Shown: one piece after another, positions 11,840-22,200 of the stretch
Position numbering within the stretch: position 1 is the stretch's first letter
How the letters are laid out: every line of letters begins with the position of its first letter
From: Sabethes cyaneus
Lineage: Eukaryota; Arthropoda; Insecta; Diptera; Culicidae
Direction of reading: 5' to 3'
Assembly: GCF_943734655.1 (NCBI RefSeq)
Contig: NC_071355.1
Coordinates: 27,404,464 to 27,468,463 of the forward strand
Length of the DNA: 64,000 bases
Notes under the pieces: generated by a model
The model's database searches: none
Told to the model about the DNA's origin: nothing
What the model saw: only the letters and a program-made list of their open reading frames with translations
Position numbers and translations under genes: made by a program

Positions 11840-12595
11840 GAATGATGACAGCGGTAGGAAACGCGGCACCACAGACTCGACGAATGCCAGGATGCCCGTC
11901 TCCAATTTTTCGACTGTCCAGGTCATGCTCCACTTGGTCTAACCATCGAGCACGCTACGCACTTCTGCGTCTGATAGCAACCGGATTCGAGGCAAAACCC
12001 ATTTTTGCGGGGTTGTTGTCCGGAACAACATGCCCCGCCCTTTATATCCTTCCAGCTTTAACAACTTTCTGGATACTGGATTAGCCGAGGAGCTGCGCCA
12101 ACTCGTGGTTCATCTTTCTCTTCCATAATCCTAAGCACACGATGCTCAAAACCGGGCAGTGCTTTCAAGTCCCCGTCGAGCATTGTCCACGTTTCGTGCC
12201 CGTAGAGGACTACCGGTCTTATTAGCGTTTTATATATGGTACATTTAGTGCGGGGGTGAACCTTACCAGACCTTATGGTCTTGTGGAATCCGTAGTAAGC
12301 ACGACTTCCGGCAAGAATACGTCTGCGTATTTCTCTGCTGCAGTTGTTATCCGACATCATCCACGACCCGAGGTGTACAAATTCGTCCACCACCTCGAAC
12401 TCGTCCCCGTCGACTACCACACTATTGCCTATGCGAGCTCGTTCACGCTCGGTTCCCCTTGCTAACAGATACTTGGTTTTAGACGTATTCACCGCTAATC
12501 CAACCTTTGCTACTTCATGTTTTAGTTTGGTATACTGCTCAGCCGCCTGGAACGTCCTTCCGACAATCTTTACGTGGTCAGCGAAAAAGATAAAT
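11840..12595 (-). pseudogene. RTE-type LINE, RT C-terminal fragment
   Basis: Reading on the minus strand from about 12590: FFADHVKIVGRT (the YADD/FADD box with the last Asp changed to His), then KTKYLLARG, GDEFEVVDEFVHLGS, REIRRRILAGSRAYYG, YKTLIRPVVLYGHETWTML and FEHRVLR. Downstream, with frameshifts, come GHVVPDNNPAK-like and MVRPSGA*-type residues. This is the thumb and C-terminal region shared with the fragments at 44155 and 50470. The JAM1/RTE-like clade is inferred from the YGHETWT motif family. It is 5'-truncated and the catalytic box is damaged. Confidence 0.75.
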
Positions 12596-12699
12596 TAGCT
12601 AGATTTATTGAAGATCGTGCCCCGCATGTTAAAACCCGCACGTTTGATGATCATTGCTGTAAATAGTGTAAGCTGGTCCAAACAATTGAGGTTAAAGTA

Positions 12700-12840
12700 T
12701 ATGGCTATTCGACCACGTTTTAGTTAGAACAATAACATCAGGCTTTGAATCTGTGACAGTATCAAATAGTTCGTCTATTTTCATATGTAATCCCCTCACA
12801 TTCTGGTAATACATCCAGGGATGATGCTCGACAGCCGATG
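12700..12840 (-). pseudogene. LINE ORF2 endonuclease N-terminal fragment
   Basis: The minus strand encodes YYQNVRGLHMKIDELFDTVT, then VIVLTKTWSNS. This is the start of an apurinic endonuclease domain (N-x-R-G-L, then T-E-T-W with Glu changed to Lys). It resembles the start of the intact LINE ORF2 at 25.9 kb but belongs to a distinct family. Only about 45 codons survive. Confidence 0.7.
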
Positions 12841-13564
12841 CGTTGTACGAAGTGCCATTATCAACGAGTCGTGGTGACAGGCGGGTAAGTTTCGCTGCCA
12901 ATGAGTGAGTGAGTGAGTTTGTGCTTCCTCGTTCTGAGGTGTCGTTTGAGAGCATACATGTTCAGTTGACTCAGAATGGCGGGGTATAAAAGAGTTAGAG
13001 CAAACTCTCCCATAAGATTTACACGGGAAAAGCAAATCAAACTATTTAATTCATACGACCTAATATCTCCCAAAATCATTCTAGCCAGGAACATGGCTTC
13101 AGCGTTGGTATGTCTTCTTTCTCGAATCTACTAATTATGCAAGCGGCAACGTTCCTCATACGGCGCTAGGTTTCTGGAATCACGACATGGAAGACTGCGC
13201 AAAGCATACAGCAAAGCATACAATTTTTTTGTACTGCTTCATTTCTGGCGATCCAATTGTTGATAAGAACACTACTGTGTTACCTGAGTCATAACGAATA
13301 TACGATATATAAGGGGAGGGTCTCGTAACTCACAAACTTTTTCGTTTAATTGATCATACATTCGAATAAAGAATACAAATAACAACTATATAACATAAGA
13401 AATTACTTATTTACTCCAAAAATAAAAACATAAGAGATTTTAGAATTTCGGAAATAGGGGTACGTTATGAGTCAGGTTACACAGTAGACTAGAACACTAG
13501 AGTTCACAACTACTTTGTTGTAACAAATGTCCCGCCATATTGTAGCTAAAAGCTTCAGGATTTT

Positions 13565-14530
13565 TGAAAATCTATACCTATAAAAAAGGATTTATGTCTG
13601 TATGTCTGTCCCTATGTTCCTTTTAGAATCGAAAATTACTGAACCGATCGGCGTGAAAATTTGCATGTAGGGGTTTTTGGGGCTACGGAAGGTTCTCTCG
13701 ATGGCAAAAGTCCCCTCCCCCCATTAAGAGGGCGGGCTCCCATACAAATCTATGCCTATAAAAATGGATTTCTGTCTGCTCTATGTTCCTTATAGAATCG
13801 AAAACTATTTTACCGATCGGAGTGAAAATTTGCATGTAGGGGTTTTTGGTGCCAACGAAGGTTCTTATGATGGTTATAAATCCCTCCCCCCACTAAGAGG
13901 GGGGGCTCCCATACAAATCTATACCTATAAAAATGGATTTCTGTCTGTCTGCCCGAATGTTCCTTATAGAATCGAAAACTACTGAACCGATCGGCGTGAA
14001 AATTTGCATATAGGGATTTTTGGGGCAGGGAAGGTTCTTATGATGGTTAGAGACCCCTCCCCCCACTAAGAGGGGGGGGCTCCCATACAAATGAAACACA
14101 AATTTCTGCATAACTCGAGAACTAATTAATTAAATGGAACCATATTTGGCATGTGGGTGTTTTTGGAGGCATGAAATTTTTCAATGATGAATTAGAACCC
14201 CTTACCTTTTTAGGGGGGGGGGGGGGCTCCTATACAAATGAAATACAAATGTCCTCATAACTCCAGAACTAATCAAGCAAATGGAACAAAATATGACATG
14301 TGGGTGTTTTTGGAGACAAGAATGTTTTCTATGGTGAATTGAAACCTCTCCCCGCTTCAGGAGGGGGGGCTCCTATACAAATAAAATGCAAATTTCCTCA
14401 TAACTTGAGAACTAATTAATCAAATGGAACCAAATTTGTCATGTAGGGGGCTTTGGAGGCAGGAATTTTTTTAATGATGGTTTGAGACCTCTCACCCCTG
14501 TGGTAGGGGGATAAGGACTATCATACAAAT
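13565..14530 (+). repeat. Tandem array of about 140-175-bp units
   Basis: About six units. The first three are close copies starting near 13573, 13746 and 13916. Each carries AATCTATACCTATAAAAA, GAACCGATCGGCGTGAAAAT, TTGCATGTAGGGGTTTTTGG, a C-run before ACTAAGAGGG, and GGGGGGCTCCCATACAAAT. The last three (from about 14090, 14230 and 14370) are diverged. The G/C runs recur once per unit. No coding function is supported; the repeated translations are by-products. Confidence 0.85.
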
Positions 14531-14639
14531 AAAACAGAAATTTTTGCGTAACTCAAAAACTAATCGAACTCGAGAAATTTTAGACTCTTTCATAAAACAT
14601 TAATCAATAACAAGACCACCAAAAATTATCAATAGTAGC

Positions 14640-14935
14640 ATTAGATAATTCAGCGCGAGACGGCCACAGGCCGCGAGTGTTGTCGGGAACCCCACCGTAG
14701 AGATCACCTCTATCTAGGTTTATTTATTTTCCTAGATATACTGACCTCTATTACTTTCCTTCAGTAGGCTCACCCCTGCGAAATGGTACCTTCTACGAAA
14801 AGATTTTCCGTAAAATGGTATATCCCGCGTAAGGTTTTTCGCGAAATGGTATTCTGCGAAATTCTATATTCCCCGTTATGGTCAACCGAGAATTGGTGTT
14901 CTGCAAAATGGTATTCGGCGAAATGGTTTGTAATG
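14640..14935. mobile_element. Fold-back-like relic: GC-rich module plus minisatellite
   Basis: The stretch GCGCGAGACGGCCACAGGCC followed by GCGAGTG closely matches the interior of the fold-back element at 42799-43682 (GGGCGAGACAGTCGCAGGCC, about 43328). About 130 bp downstream is a degenerate minisatellite of roughly 14 bp built from GCGAAATGGTATTCTGC-like units (14777-14935). It is probably a one-armed relative of the fold-back family. Confidence 0.5.
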
Positions 14936-15207
14936 ATGGCGAATATTTAAATGCTATCCGCTTTATTTTACCAGGCTAAGCATTGGGGGAAGTTGTTTTC
15001 TACTTAACTGTGAGGAAAATTTGTATATTAAAACACCCATGAACTCCCCAGAAACTTACAAAACTCAAGATTGTGACAAAGGTCATCCGAGATTCACGAT
15101 TTATGTACAACACAGTTTAATTTGTGGCAATACGAAGTTTGTCGGGTCAGTTAGTATTAAATAAATAAATTTTAAATAAAAAGGAAGGTACAGAAAATGC
15201 CCACGAA

Positions 15208-16024
15208 TATCACGAAGCTTGCTTCAGATAGTATTGGAACAAAAAGAATTGCGTGTATTGCAGTTATTTATTATTGAATTCAAAATCTTTTCTTAAACAA
15301 ATCTAGCATTTTCTTCATACTTTTAAAAACAAAAAAACGGATAAAATTATTCGTGGCGGTTTCGAAGGAATTCTCGAACTTTTTCTGAAATATGGCTCAT
15401 TAAGCGGCGCACACTTTCTTCGTCGATCGTTTTGGCAATCTTATTCCACCAGGCTGTCATCTGATTGTTATCTTTGACAACTGTTCCCTTTGCATTGAGT
15501 CTCCTCTTCAAGATTGCCCAGTATTTCTCAATAGGGCGGAACTGGGGGCAATTGGGTGGGTGGTTCAGTTTGGTTGTTTGCTAGCTCGATACAACTTGAT
15601 TCCTTCCGGTACTATGAGCAGCACCGAATTTTCACGGTCCGACAGATTCCTCTTGATGGTCTTCAAAATCTTTCTACGCAATTTCCGGTCGACAGTTCCA
15701 CTCCGATGATTAGCTTGAGGCTTCCGAATCGTCGTCAATGTTTCCTTATACCGTTTGATAACGCGCCCTACGGTATTTCTGGGCAATTTCAGCTGTTTAG
15801 CTAGTATAGATGCAGACCACAATGGATTTTCCAAATAACTATGCACAAGTTTTTCCCTTCTTTCGGCTTCCATGTTGTTTGTTTACAAAAATACAAAAAT
15901 ACGTAGATGAAGCTAACAAAATTTCCGACACTTGGGCGCAAAGAACTTCTAAATCCGTCCACCAAAAGCGCCACAATATGAGCAAAAATTTGTTCCAATT
16001 CTAAATGAAGCAAGCTTTACATAA
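15208..16024 (-). mobile_element. Internally deleted Tc1/mariner transposon (ITmD37E-like)
   Basis: TIRs are visible: left GAAGCTTGCTTCAGATAG followed by TATTGGAACAAA (15214-15242), right the complement of TTTGTTCCAATTCTAAATGA with AGCAAGCTT (15989-16017). TA dinucleotides lie at both ends, as for Tc1/mariner. Between them is a minus-strand transposase missing its catalytic middle. The HTH region and the RPIEKYWAI C-terminal block resemble the ITmD37E group described from mosquitoes. It is non-autonomous. Confidence 0.75.
15347..15873 (-). pseudogene. Tc1/mariner transposase, HTH plus C-terminus, catalytic core deleted
   Basis: The reading starts with MEAERREKLVHSYLENPLW at 15873 and runs through a helix-turn-helix segment (LAKQLKLPRNTVGRVIKRY) and a second basic HTH region to a stop at 15565. 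In the next frame it resumes as NHPPNCPQFRPIEKYWAILK and continues to REFLRNRHE and a stop (15347). P-N-x-P-x-x-R-P-I-E is the block containing the last catalytic acidic residue. The intervening part, with the first two Asp residues, is gone, and the junction near 15567 is out of frame. The surviving HTH piece might still bind TIRs if expressed; no evidence of that. Confidence 0.8.
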
Positions 16025-16477
16025 AAACGTACGCTACGAAAAATCAAAAGTGAACTAATGTTACAGACTATTTTAATTTAACTGATGTATACTGATATTA
16101 TATCCTAAAATTATTGTTATTTCCTTCCATTGAAACTTCCAGATCTATTTTTCGCTTTTGTATTTATCATTTTCAATGACTTTTAGAAGTTCTCAAAAAA
16201 AGTTAATCGACCCAATTCCATTTCGATTAAAGTTGGCGAGGTTTCACTTTTATCTCAAACACACAATTGATTTTTATGACAAGTATATTATTGAAGACTT
16301 ACAATGTACAAATAGTGCACGTCGTAAAAATAACATGACATGACAATTACAAAAGAGTGAGTGCTGTATATAGCAAATCGACTAGCATTAAAATTCAGCG
16401 AAGATGCATGCCACTGCTAGCTGCAAGCCAATTATTTTTCCTCTTCTCTTTCCCTGTGGTTTCATTTTCCGCTGAAG
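16025..16477. other. Intron 3' end, no element recognised
   Basis: AT-rich DNA with no coding homology. It closes with a T-rich acceptor tract (TTTCATTTTCCGCTGAAG) used by the exon at 16478. Confidence 0.5.
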
Positions 16478-16855
16478 GTACTATGGCACAAGGACACCAT
16501 GCAGATCGATCAAACCGAACGGCATGTGATTGAGAGCCGCGGAGCGCGGCACACGCTAATCATCCGCAAGGTGCACCCGCAGGACTTCGGCAACTACAGC
16601 TGCATAGCGGACAATCAGCTGGGCAAGACGCGGAAAACGGTAACGCTAACCGGCAAACCGAAGGCGGCCGTATTCCGATCGATGCCCAACAGCCAGTGGA
16701 AGGATCGATACAACATTTCCTGGATCGTCGATTCACACTCGCCCATCGAGGAGTACAAGCTGTACTACCGGCTGGTCGATGGTGACCTGCTGCAGAATCA
16801 CGATGGCGTCTACATGGACAACCGAAAGACCCATCACACCTACATGGGTGGCAAT
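16478..16855 (+). CDS. Klingon-like adhesion gene, exon B (end of Ig, start of FN3)
   Basis: 378 bp, 126 codons, phase 0 at both ends. Acceptor TGAAG|GTA; donor AAT|GTAAGT at 16856. It begins VLWHKDTMQ, giving the Ig core tryptophan three residues in. IIRKVHPQDFGNYSC is the diagnostic D-x-G-x-Y-x-C of an Ig F strand at about residues 37-46. After the G-strand (KTVTLTG) the FN3 domain starts, with ISWIVDSHSPIEEYKLYYR carrying the FN3 tryptophan and the Y-x-L-x-Y strand (about residues 76-95). GC content and codon use are markedly richer than the surroundings, as expected of a conserved exon. The product is an extracellular homophilic or heterophilic adhesion module. Confidence 0.92.
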
Positions 16856-17605
16856 GTAAGTATACGTTCACAGATATGAGACACGTTTAGCATAAAAAGG
16901 AGACAGCACGGACGCAATTTGTACCGTGATTAGATGAGAAATGATCACCAATACTGATTTCAAAGTGATGTCAAAAGCAATTCCGTTCTCTATCAGACAA
17001 CTTTGTAGAGGCACAAATTAGATTCGCTTCATAAGCCGTCTCTAGTCTGGCATTGTCTCACAAATTAGCCACCTTGATTCGACATGAAAAAACAACGCAA
17101 TCAACCTCCTATCTAGCTTCGTATGACCAACCGGATCAGCCTCCTCGTGTGCTAAGCACGAAGCTCATATCCTTTCCTATCGGACCGTGTTGTGTGGCTT
17201 CTGCCAACCTTCGATTCTCGCCTTGGTGAAGCCACAAACTACATCGACATGCGAATCGTAATATCCTTAATCCAGAAAAACATGACCTGTCATAATAACG
17301 CAAAATTAATTCAATCTCTTCTCCCTGCCTTTTTTCGCCTGCATGCTGCCCACATCCGGACGTGTCCGACCATTGCCACCTGCGCAATTACGGTTGCCGG
17401 TAATGTATGCGGCCTTTTTCACCCGCGTTCAACACACGAAATGGACATGGAATCCGGCTTGTCTCGACGGAACACTACTGCTGCACACGTGCTGTTAATC
17501 GTGTTGACGCTGGCGGAACCGGTCGCTGCCCAACTAATGCTGCTCCGCTCTGTGGAATCTGGAATCAACGGGGGACACCGATCTGAACCAAAAAAAAAAA
17601 ACTAG
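16856..17605. other. 750-bp intron between exons B and C
   Basis: It has a consensus donor. The 3' end is unusual: the last 30 bases before the acceptor are purine-rich (CGATCTGAACC followed by A12, then CTAG) with no pyrimidine tract. No repeat or coding content recognised. Confidence 0.7.
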
Positions 17606-17823
17606 ATGCTAGAGTACGACCGGAAGATAACCTCATTCGATGCCTACTCGTACAACAACGCGTACGGCGGCGGTCACAACCTGCACCACAAGTGGTCCAA
17701 GACCGACTGGCGGGACGTGGTGCTGCCGGCTTTCCCGTACTCCCACCACTACACCCAGGGCATGAGCTATCTGCTGCGCGGTCTCGAACCGGACCAGCAG
17801 TACGAGGCCCGAGTGCAATCGAG
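17606..17823 (+). CDS. Klingon-like adhesion gene, exon C (FN3 domain, middle)
   Basis: The frame is closed upstream by TAG at 17603-17605, so the exon starts at 17606 (after CTAG) or, keeping phase 0, at 17615 (after AGAG). It ends in phase 2 at donor GTAATT (17824). It encodes a Tyr/Asn/Gly/His-rich insertion (SYNNAYGGGHNLHHKW) and then WRDVVLPAF, with GMSYLLRGLEPDQQYEARVQSR at its end. The final part is the FN3 E-F segment (L-x-G-L-x-P-x-x-x-Y-x-x-x-V). The loop insertion lengthens the FN3 domain beyond the usual 90-100 residues. Continuity with the exon at 20428 is exact (AG|G completes Arg). Confidence 0.88.
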
Positions 17824-18330
17824 GTAATTATTGATGAATCGGTTTTCAGGGTGGTGGGTCAGGGCGGCCACGGAGAAGAGGTAGTAAAAGCTTCCAGGGG
17901 AGTGCTTTTTTGCTCCGTTCCTAGTACCGAGTAGTCGGCAGGCAGGCCGGCCGGCCAGCCGGCTGCTCTCGTTCGATGCGAAGGGATTGGTTGTCAGATT
18001 ATTTGCTAATTACAATTAGCACAGCAGCAGAAACGGTAGCGGCATGTGCCTGCTAGGAATGACCCTACTGTTTCAATCTTCTCGTTTGCCTTTGCCGGGA
18101 GTAAAAAACGGATTTCATCATCGGCATTGTTGCCAATCGGAATAGTTGCACTCTCGCTGTGCTGGTTGTTAAACTAGCCAAATTTTGATTAGAATTGATT
18201 TTTAATGTATTCTATAAAAGCGTCTTATAACTTTTAGACAACTAGAGAGTTAAAATTACGATAAATTTTTTATTCAAAAAATTACCTTAAACAGTTTTTA
18301 CGAAAAGATGATTCTGAAATAAATATTTTG
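17824..18330. other. Intron C-D, first part
   Basis: Nothing recognisable apart from a short GGCAGGCAGGCCGGCCGGCC run at 17937-17956. Confidence 0.5.
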
Positions 18331-18334
18331 AAAC

Positions 18335-18500
18335 GGGAGGAAGTGTCTGAAGCGAAGTTTGATTAGTAGGAAAAACTGGACAATTTCGATATAGTCCAAA
18401 AATATATCGGGTTGTGCAGTGGCAGGTGGGAATCGCACCAACGCTCTTTCGGTTGATACCCGAATGCTTTACTCACTAAACTACTGCCACCCGTTATGAC
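18335..18500 (-). mobile_element. tRNA-headed SINE, family 2, copy 1
   Basis: On the minus strand it begins ACGGGTGGCAGTAGTTTAGT (an A-box-like head), has GGTGCGATTCCCACC (a B-box-like segment), and ends in a body containing TATATTTTTGGACTATATCG and then GACACTTCCTCCCG. Similar copies lie at 18627-18742 (opposite strand), 29190-29320 and 31195-31375. Confidence 0.65.
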
Positions 18501-18626
18501 TATATGCGGTCATGACGTAAACTAAACCAAAAAATGATATCGTCGTATGAGAAGTGTGTGGTGCATATACGGGGAATGATCGAATTGGATGAATAAACCA
18601 AAACTAGGTACTAGACTACCTAATAT

Positions 18627-18742
18627 AACGGGCGGCAGTAGTTTAGTGAGTAAAACATGCGGGTACCATATATTTTTGATCTATATTGAAATTGTCCAGT
18701 TCATCCAACTAATCATTCTTCGCAGCAGACACTTCCTCCCTT
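18627..18742 (+). mobile_element. SINE family 2, copy 2 (internally deleted)
   Basis: It starts ACGGGCGGCAGTAGTTTAGT and goes on with GAGTAAAACATGCGGGTACC. It then jumps straight to the body (ATATTTTTGATCTATATTGA, ending GACACTTCCTCCC), so the B-box region is missing. With copy 1 it forms an inverted pair separated by about 125 bp. Confidence 0.65.
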
Positions 18743-20427
18743 TCCAAAATAGCTTACGTCATGACCGCGTATAATTAAATACAAGTAAATAAGAAAGAAA
18801 AAAGTACAAATCTAAGCCCTTCTAGAAAATCCGTATGCAAACTTGCTCGTTTTACTAAATATGCATGTAGGCTATATATAATAGAGGTTATATCGTAATC
18901 GTAAAACTTTAGAAGTTAAAACTTTCACTCGGCTTTTATCGTGACCCACAATTCGGTGCATTGTTCTAGCGTCCTCAATAGTTTTAATTTCATAAAGTTT
19001 ATATATTTCTCTTGTCTTTACGACATACTGCCGGTGCAAGCAAAATTGCCCGCAACGATCGCCGACCGCAAGCTACTTATATAGTGACGATAGAATAAGT
19101 TAATCAGGCACAGATGTCTCAACCCCGCAGGCCGAAACATTCGGCAGCACTTCCGGGTTTGAGTTTATTTCCATTCAGCAGCACAATGCCTTTTTCTGGC
19201 TGCCGGATTTCTCTTCGGCAGACACATGCGACTCCCGTACAGAAAGAAGTGACCACAATCCGTAATCAGCACTAGGCTAGGCTAGGCTAGGCTGACCGAG
19301 TCGGGGCTCTTCTGTCGGGTGGTCGGACATGTGTGACAATGCTGATGTGGTTATACCATGCAATGCAAGCCAAGGAAACAACAGCAACATTCTCCGGCAT
19401 CATCAGCACTTCTGTCGGCTTAGCTTTGCATTCTACTGTGTACTGTGAACGGAACGGAATCGACTGTACGTACTCTGGAATGCTGCAAAGGATTCCACCC
19501 CAGTAGTCAGTAAAGCAAAGAGAAAAGACTTTTTCCTGCTGCTGCTGCTGCTGCGCTGCAGCAGGGCTAACATCGGGTGACAGCTATTATGAATGACAAA
19601 TTATTAGGACCATCTTCGGAATCCACTTAGTCTGCCCGCTCTGCTGTCGGTCTCAGACCATAAAAGTCCACCCGAACCGGCATAATTTATTTTAGCTGCA
19701 AATCGATTGGAATGGTTACGGTTTAATCGCCCGCTTTCAATCGCCCCGAATATTCACCGTCCGACAGAAAGGCAAAAAATATTTCGAATATGGAATATTG
19801 ATAATCGTAAATCATGTGCCCCCTTGGCGTTAGAAGAATATTGGGACTACCGCTTTCTTGTTCAGGTTATATTTTAAATCACAAGCTTCTGTAAAATTTT
19901 GATCCTTGGCAAATGTTGTACACAGACCGACCCGTTGTGCCACTCAAAACGCAAACCATTCGCAATATGGTCCTCGGTCGGCAACGAACGGGGGGTAAGG
20001 TTCAGTACTAGGGATAAATATTTCAACGATTTGACCCAGATACCTTTTCCGAGGGCCCACTCACTGGCAGAAATACAGAATGAAATCTAGAATTAAAATA
20101 TTTTCTCTCTTCTATTGCATTCTTTCGCTTTCTGCACACTCAAACGTAAACGGAACGGATTCATGTTTCAACGCTCAACGCCACTTGGACGTAATTAAAC
20201 GATGCTGAAAATGACACCTTCGCTCGCTGCCTCTCTATCTCGTCGCACTCAACCTGGTGGTGACCCCTCCGGTACTACTGCTGCTCCGGTGCTGTGGATG
20301 CGCCTGAATGCATCGACCCAACTCATCCGGGATCCGGGAAATCGGTGACGGCAACGGCAACGGCAACGAACGACTGAACGTACCAACGACGACGGCATTT
20401 AACATACACACACACACGCCACCACAG
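18743..20427. other. Intron C-D, remaining part
   Basis: No transposon or coding homology recognised. It contains a 5-bp tandem (AGGCT)4 near 19273, a (CTG)6-7 run near 19538 and a CAACGG hexamer run near 20350. It ends with a CACACACACGCCACCACAG acceptor, weak in T. Confidence 0.45.
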
Positions 20428-20486
20428 GAACCGTTACGGCTGGAGTGATTTCTCCGAGAGCTTTCTATTCACCACGTCAAACACAG
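20428..20486 (+). CDS. Klingon-like adhesion gene, exon D (59-bp, FN3 G strand)
   Basis: A short exon found by frame and homology logic. CACCACAG|G completes the split Arg codon, then it reads NRYGWSDFSESFLFTTSNT and leaves in phase 1 at GTAGGT. N-x-x-G-x-S is the conserved FG-turn of FN3 domains, and the following strand closes the domain. The phases match exon C (2) and exon E (1) exactly. Nothing else in the 15 kb between exons C and E was needed to complete the domain. Confidence 0.9.
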
Positions 20487-21039
20487 GTAGGTGCGCCAGG
20501 TGGAATGGATTTCCTTTTCTGATTTGTTGTTTGAATAGAGGGAAGAAGAAAAAAAAAGCATAATTGCTGCCACGGTTAGCATTTCGCTTTCTGGTGGCAC
20601 TTGTCCTTGCTGGCGCTGTTGGCAGTAGGAATATTCATGCGTTATTTGCTCGAGAAAGGTGCCAGCGATGTCGGCGATGATTGACATTACGCGTGATAGC
20701 ATCTATCTTGTACATCCAAGCCGTTGCCTTGGTTTAAGCTGCAAAGATTTTTTCAAATGCTTTTTACATTCAGGCAGGAGAGTCTCTTCACCGAGCGGTT
20801 TTAAGAAAAAGTCTGTAAAATCCGTTTCGAAGATCGATTGGAAGGAAAATCATAATTAATTTTGCTTAGCTTAAATTGATTGCTTATATCAATGTTTGCT
20901 GGATATATTCTATGACAATAATTGCACCGACCATGTCCTTTGAAACAGATGAAACTGAGGAAGAAATGTTAGAGCAACCTTTGTTGTTTTATAAACTGTG
21001 TTGATTTCTGCATCTCCGCAGGATGGAATGTTTAAATCT
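20487..21039. other. Start of the 12.4-kb intron
   Basis: No element recognised. Confidence 0.4.
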
Positions 21040-22200
21040 AAAACACGAAGAAAAGGCAACGAATAGACGTCGTAAACACGTCGAAAATGCGATGAAAAAA
21101 GTAAAAAATGATAAAGAGATAAAAATACGCTACGAAAATACACTGAAAATTTGACAAATAGACAACAAAAAACGAAACACTAGGACAGAAACAGCATTAT
21201 GCGATGCAAAGACGCCAAAACAGCCACGAAAACGAAAAAAAAAATATGACAAAAGTTGGTTTCAAAAGCGTTTAAAGGGCGACGAAACATGCTAAAAATG
21301 ACAATGATAGAACGATGCAAAGATAGAATAAAGGTAACATTTTTGTTGTCATAACAACAAACAGAATGACAAAAAATTCACAAAAAAGTGATGCACAGAC
21401 AGCAACAAAAAATAGCGAAACGAAGATGACGAAAAAACGAATAAAACACTACTAAATGACGACGAAAAGACATCAAAATAGCAACAACAAAGGCGACAAA
21501 AACGGTTTAAAGCAAGAAAAAAATAACACAGAGTTAGAGACAAAAAGAAGACGAACGCGAAAAGAACACAACAAAAAGATAACAACCAGACGACGAAAAA
21601 CAGTCGAAAAAGCGATACGATGACGAAAGGAAGCCAAACTTAATACGACATATAAAACAAAAAAACGACAAAAAGACGATTGAAAGTGTCAAAAAGGCAT
21701 CAAAATAAATAAATGAATGAATGTATGAAATGAAATGAAATCGGCAATACCCGACAAAAATGAAACAAAAAATGTCAAAAGCAGGCTTAAAAAAGTTGAA
21801 ATGATGGCCAAAAGACCATAAAAATGTGACAAAAATATGGTAGAGAGATGATAAAAAGAGGACATATACGAAGAGAGGACAACAAAGACATGACAAAAAC
21901 ACGCCGAAAAAGTATCCAAAAGACAACAATAAAATAACAAAAAGACGACGAAGAGGTGGCACAACGACGATGGAAAAAAGACAAAACACGGTAAAAATAC
22001 AATGAAAAAACGCCGATAAAAACGCAAAAGCAGTAACAAAAAATTCAAATGGAAGACAATACAAAACGACGAAATGACTTTAAATAGATAGACAAAAACC
22101 ATGACAAAAAAATTAAAAAACACCGAAAATGTAACGCAAAAAGTCGACGAAAAGGATGCAAATATACGGCAGAAATACGACGAAAAAACAGTAAAAAGAC
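21040..22200. repeat. Degenerate purine-rich GACGAAAA tract, segment 1
   Basis: The + strand is a long run of degenerate words of the type GACGAAAA, GACAAAAA and CGACAAAAAG with CG dinucleotides, with no fixed period. The minus strand therefore gives long F/S/L-rich open frames (up to 176 codons) that are artefacts. The same tract resumes at 24550-24798 and 28996-31185, interrupted by 22.2-24.5 kb of other repeats and by the LINE. It looks like one expanded, decayed simple-sequence domain of at least 3.5 kb. Confidence 0.75.

Noticed and set aside
21349..22123. Minus-strand frames of 71-176 codons rich in F, S, L and V that look like membrane proteins
   Set aside because: They read the complement of the purine-rich repeat tract; hydrophobicity follows from TTT/TTC/TCG codons, and overlapping frames look alike.
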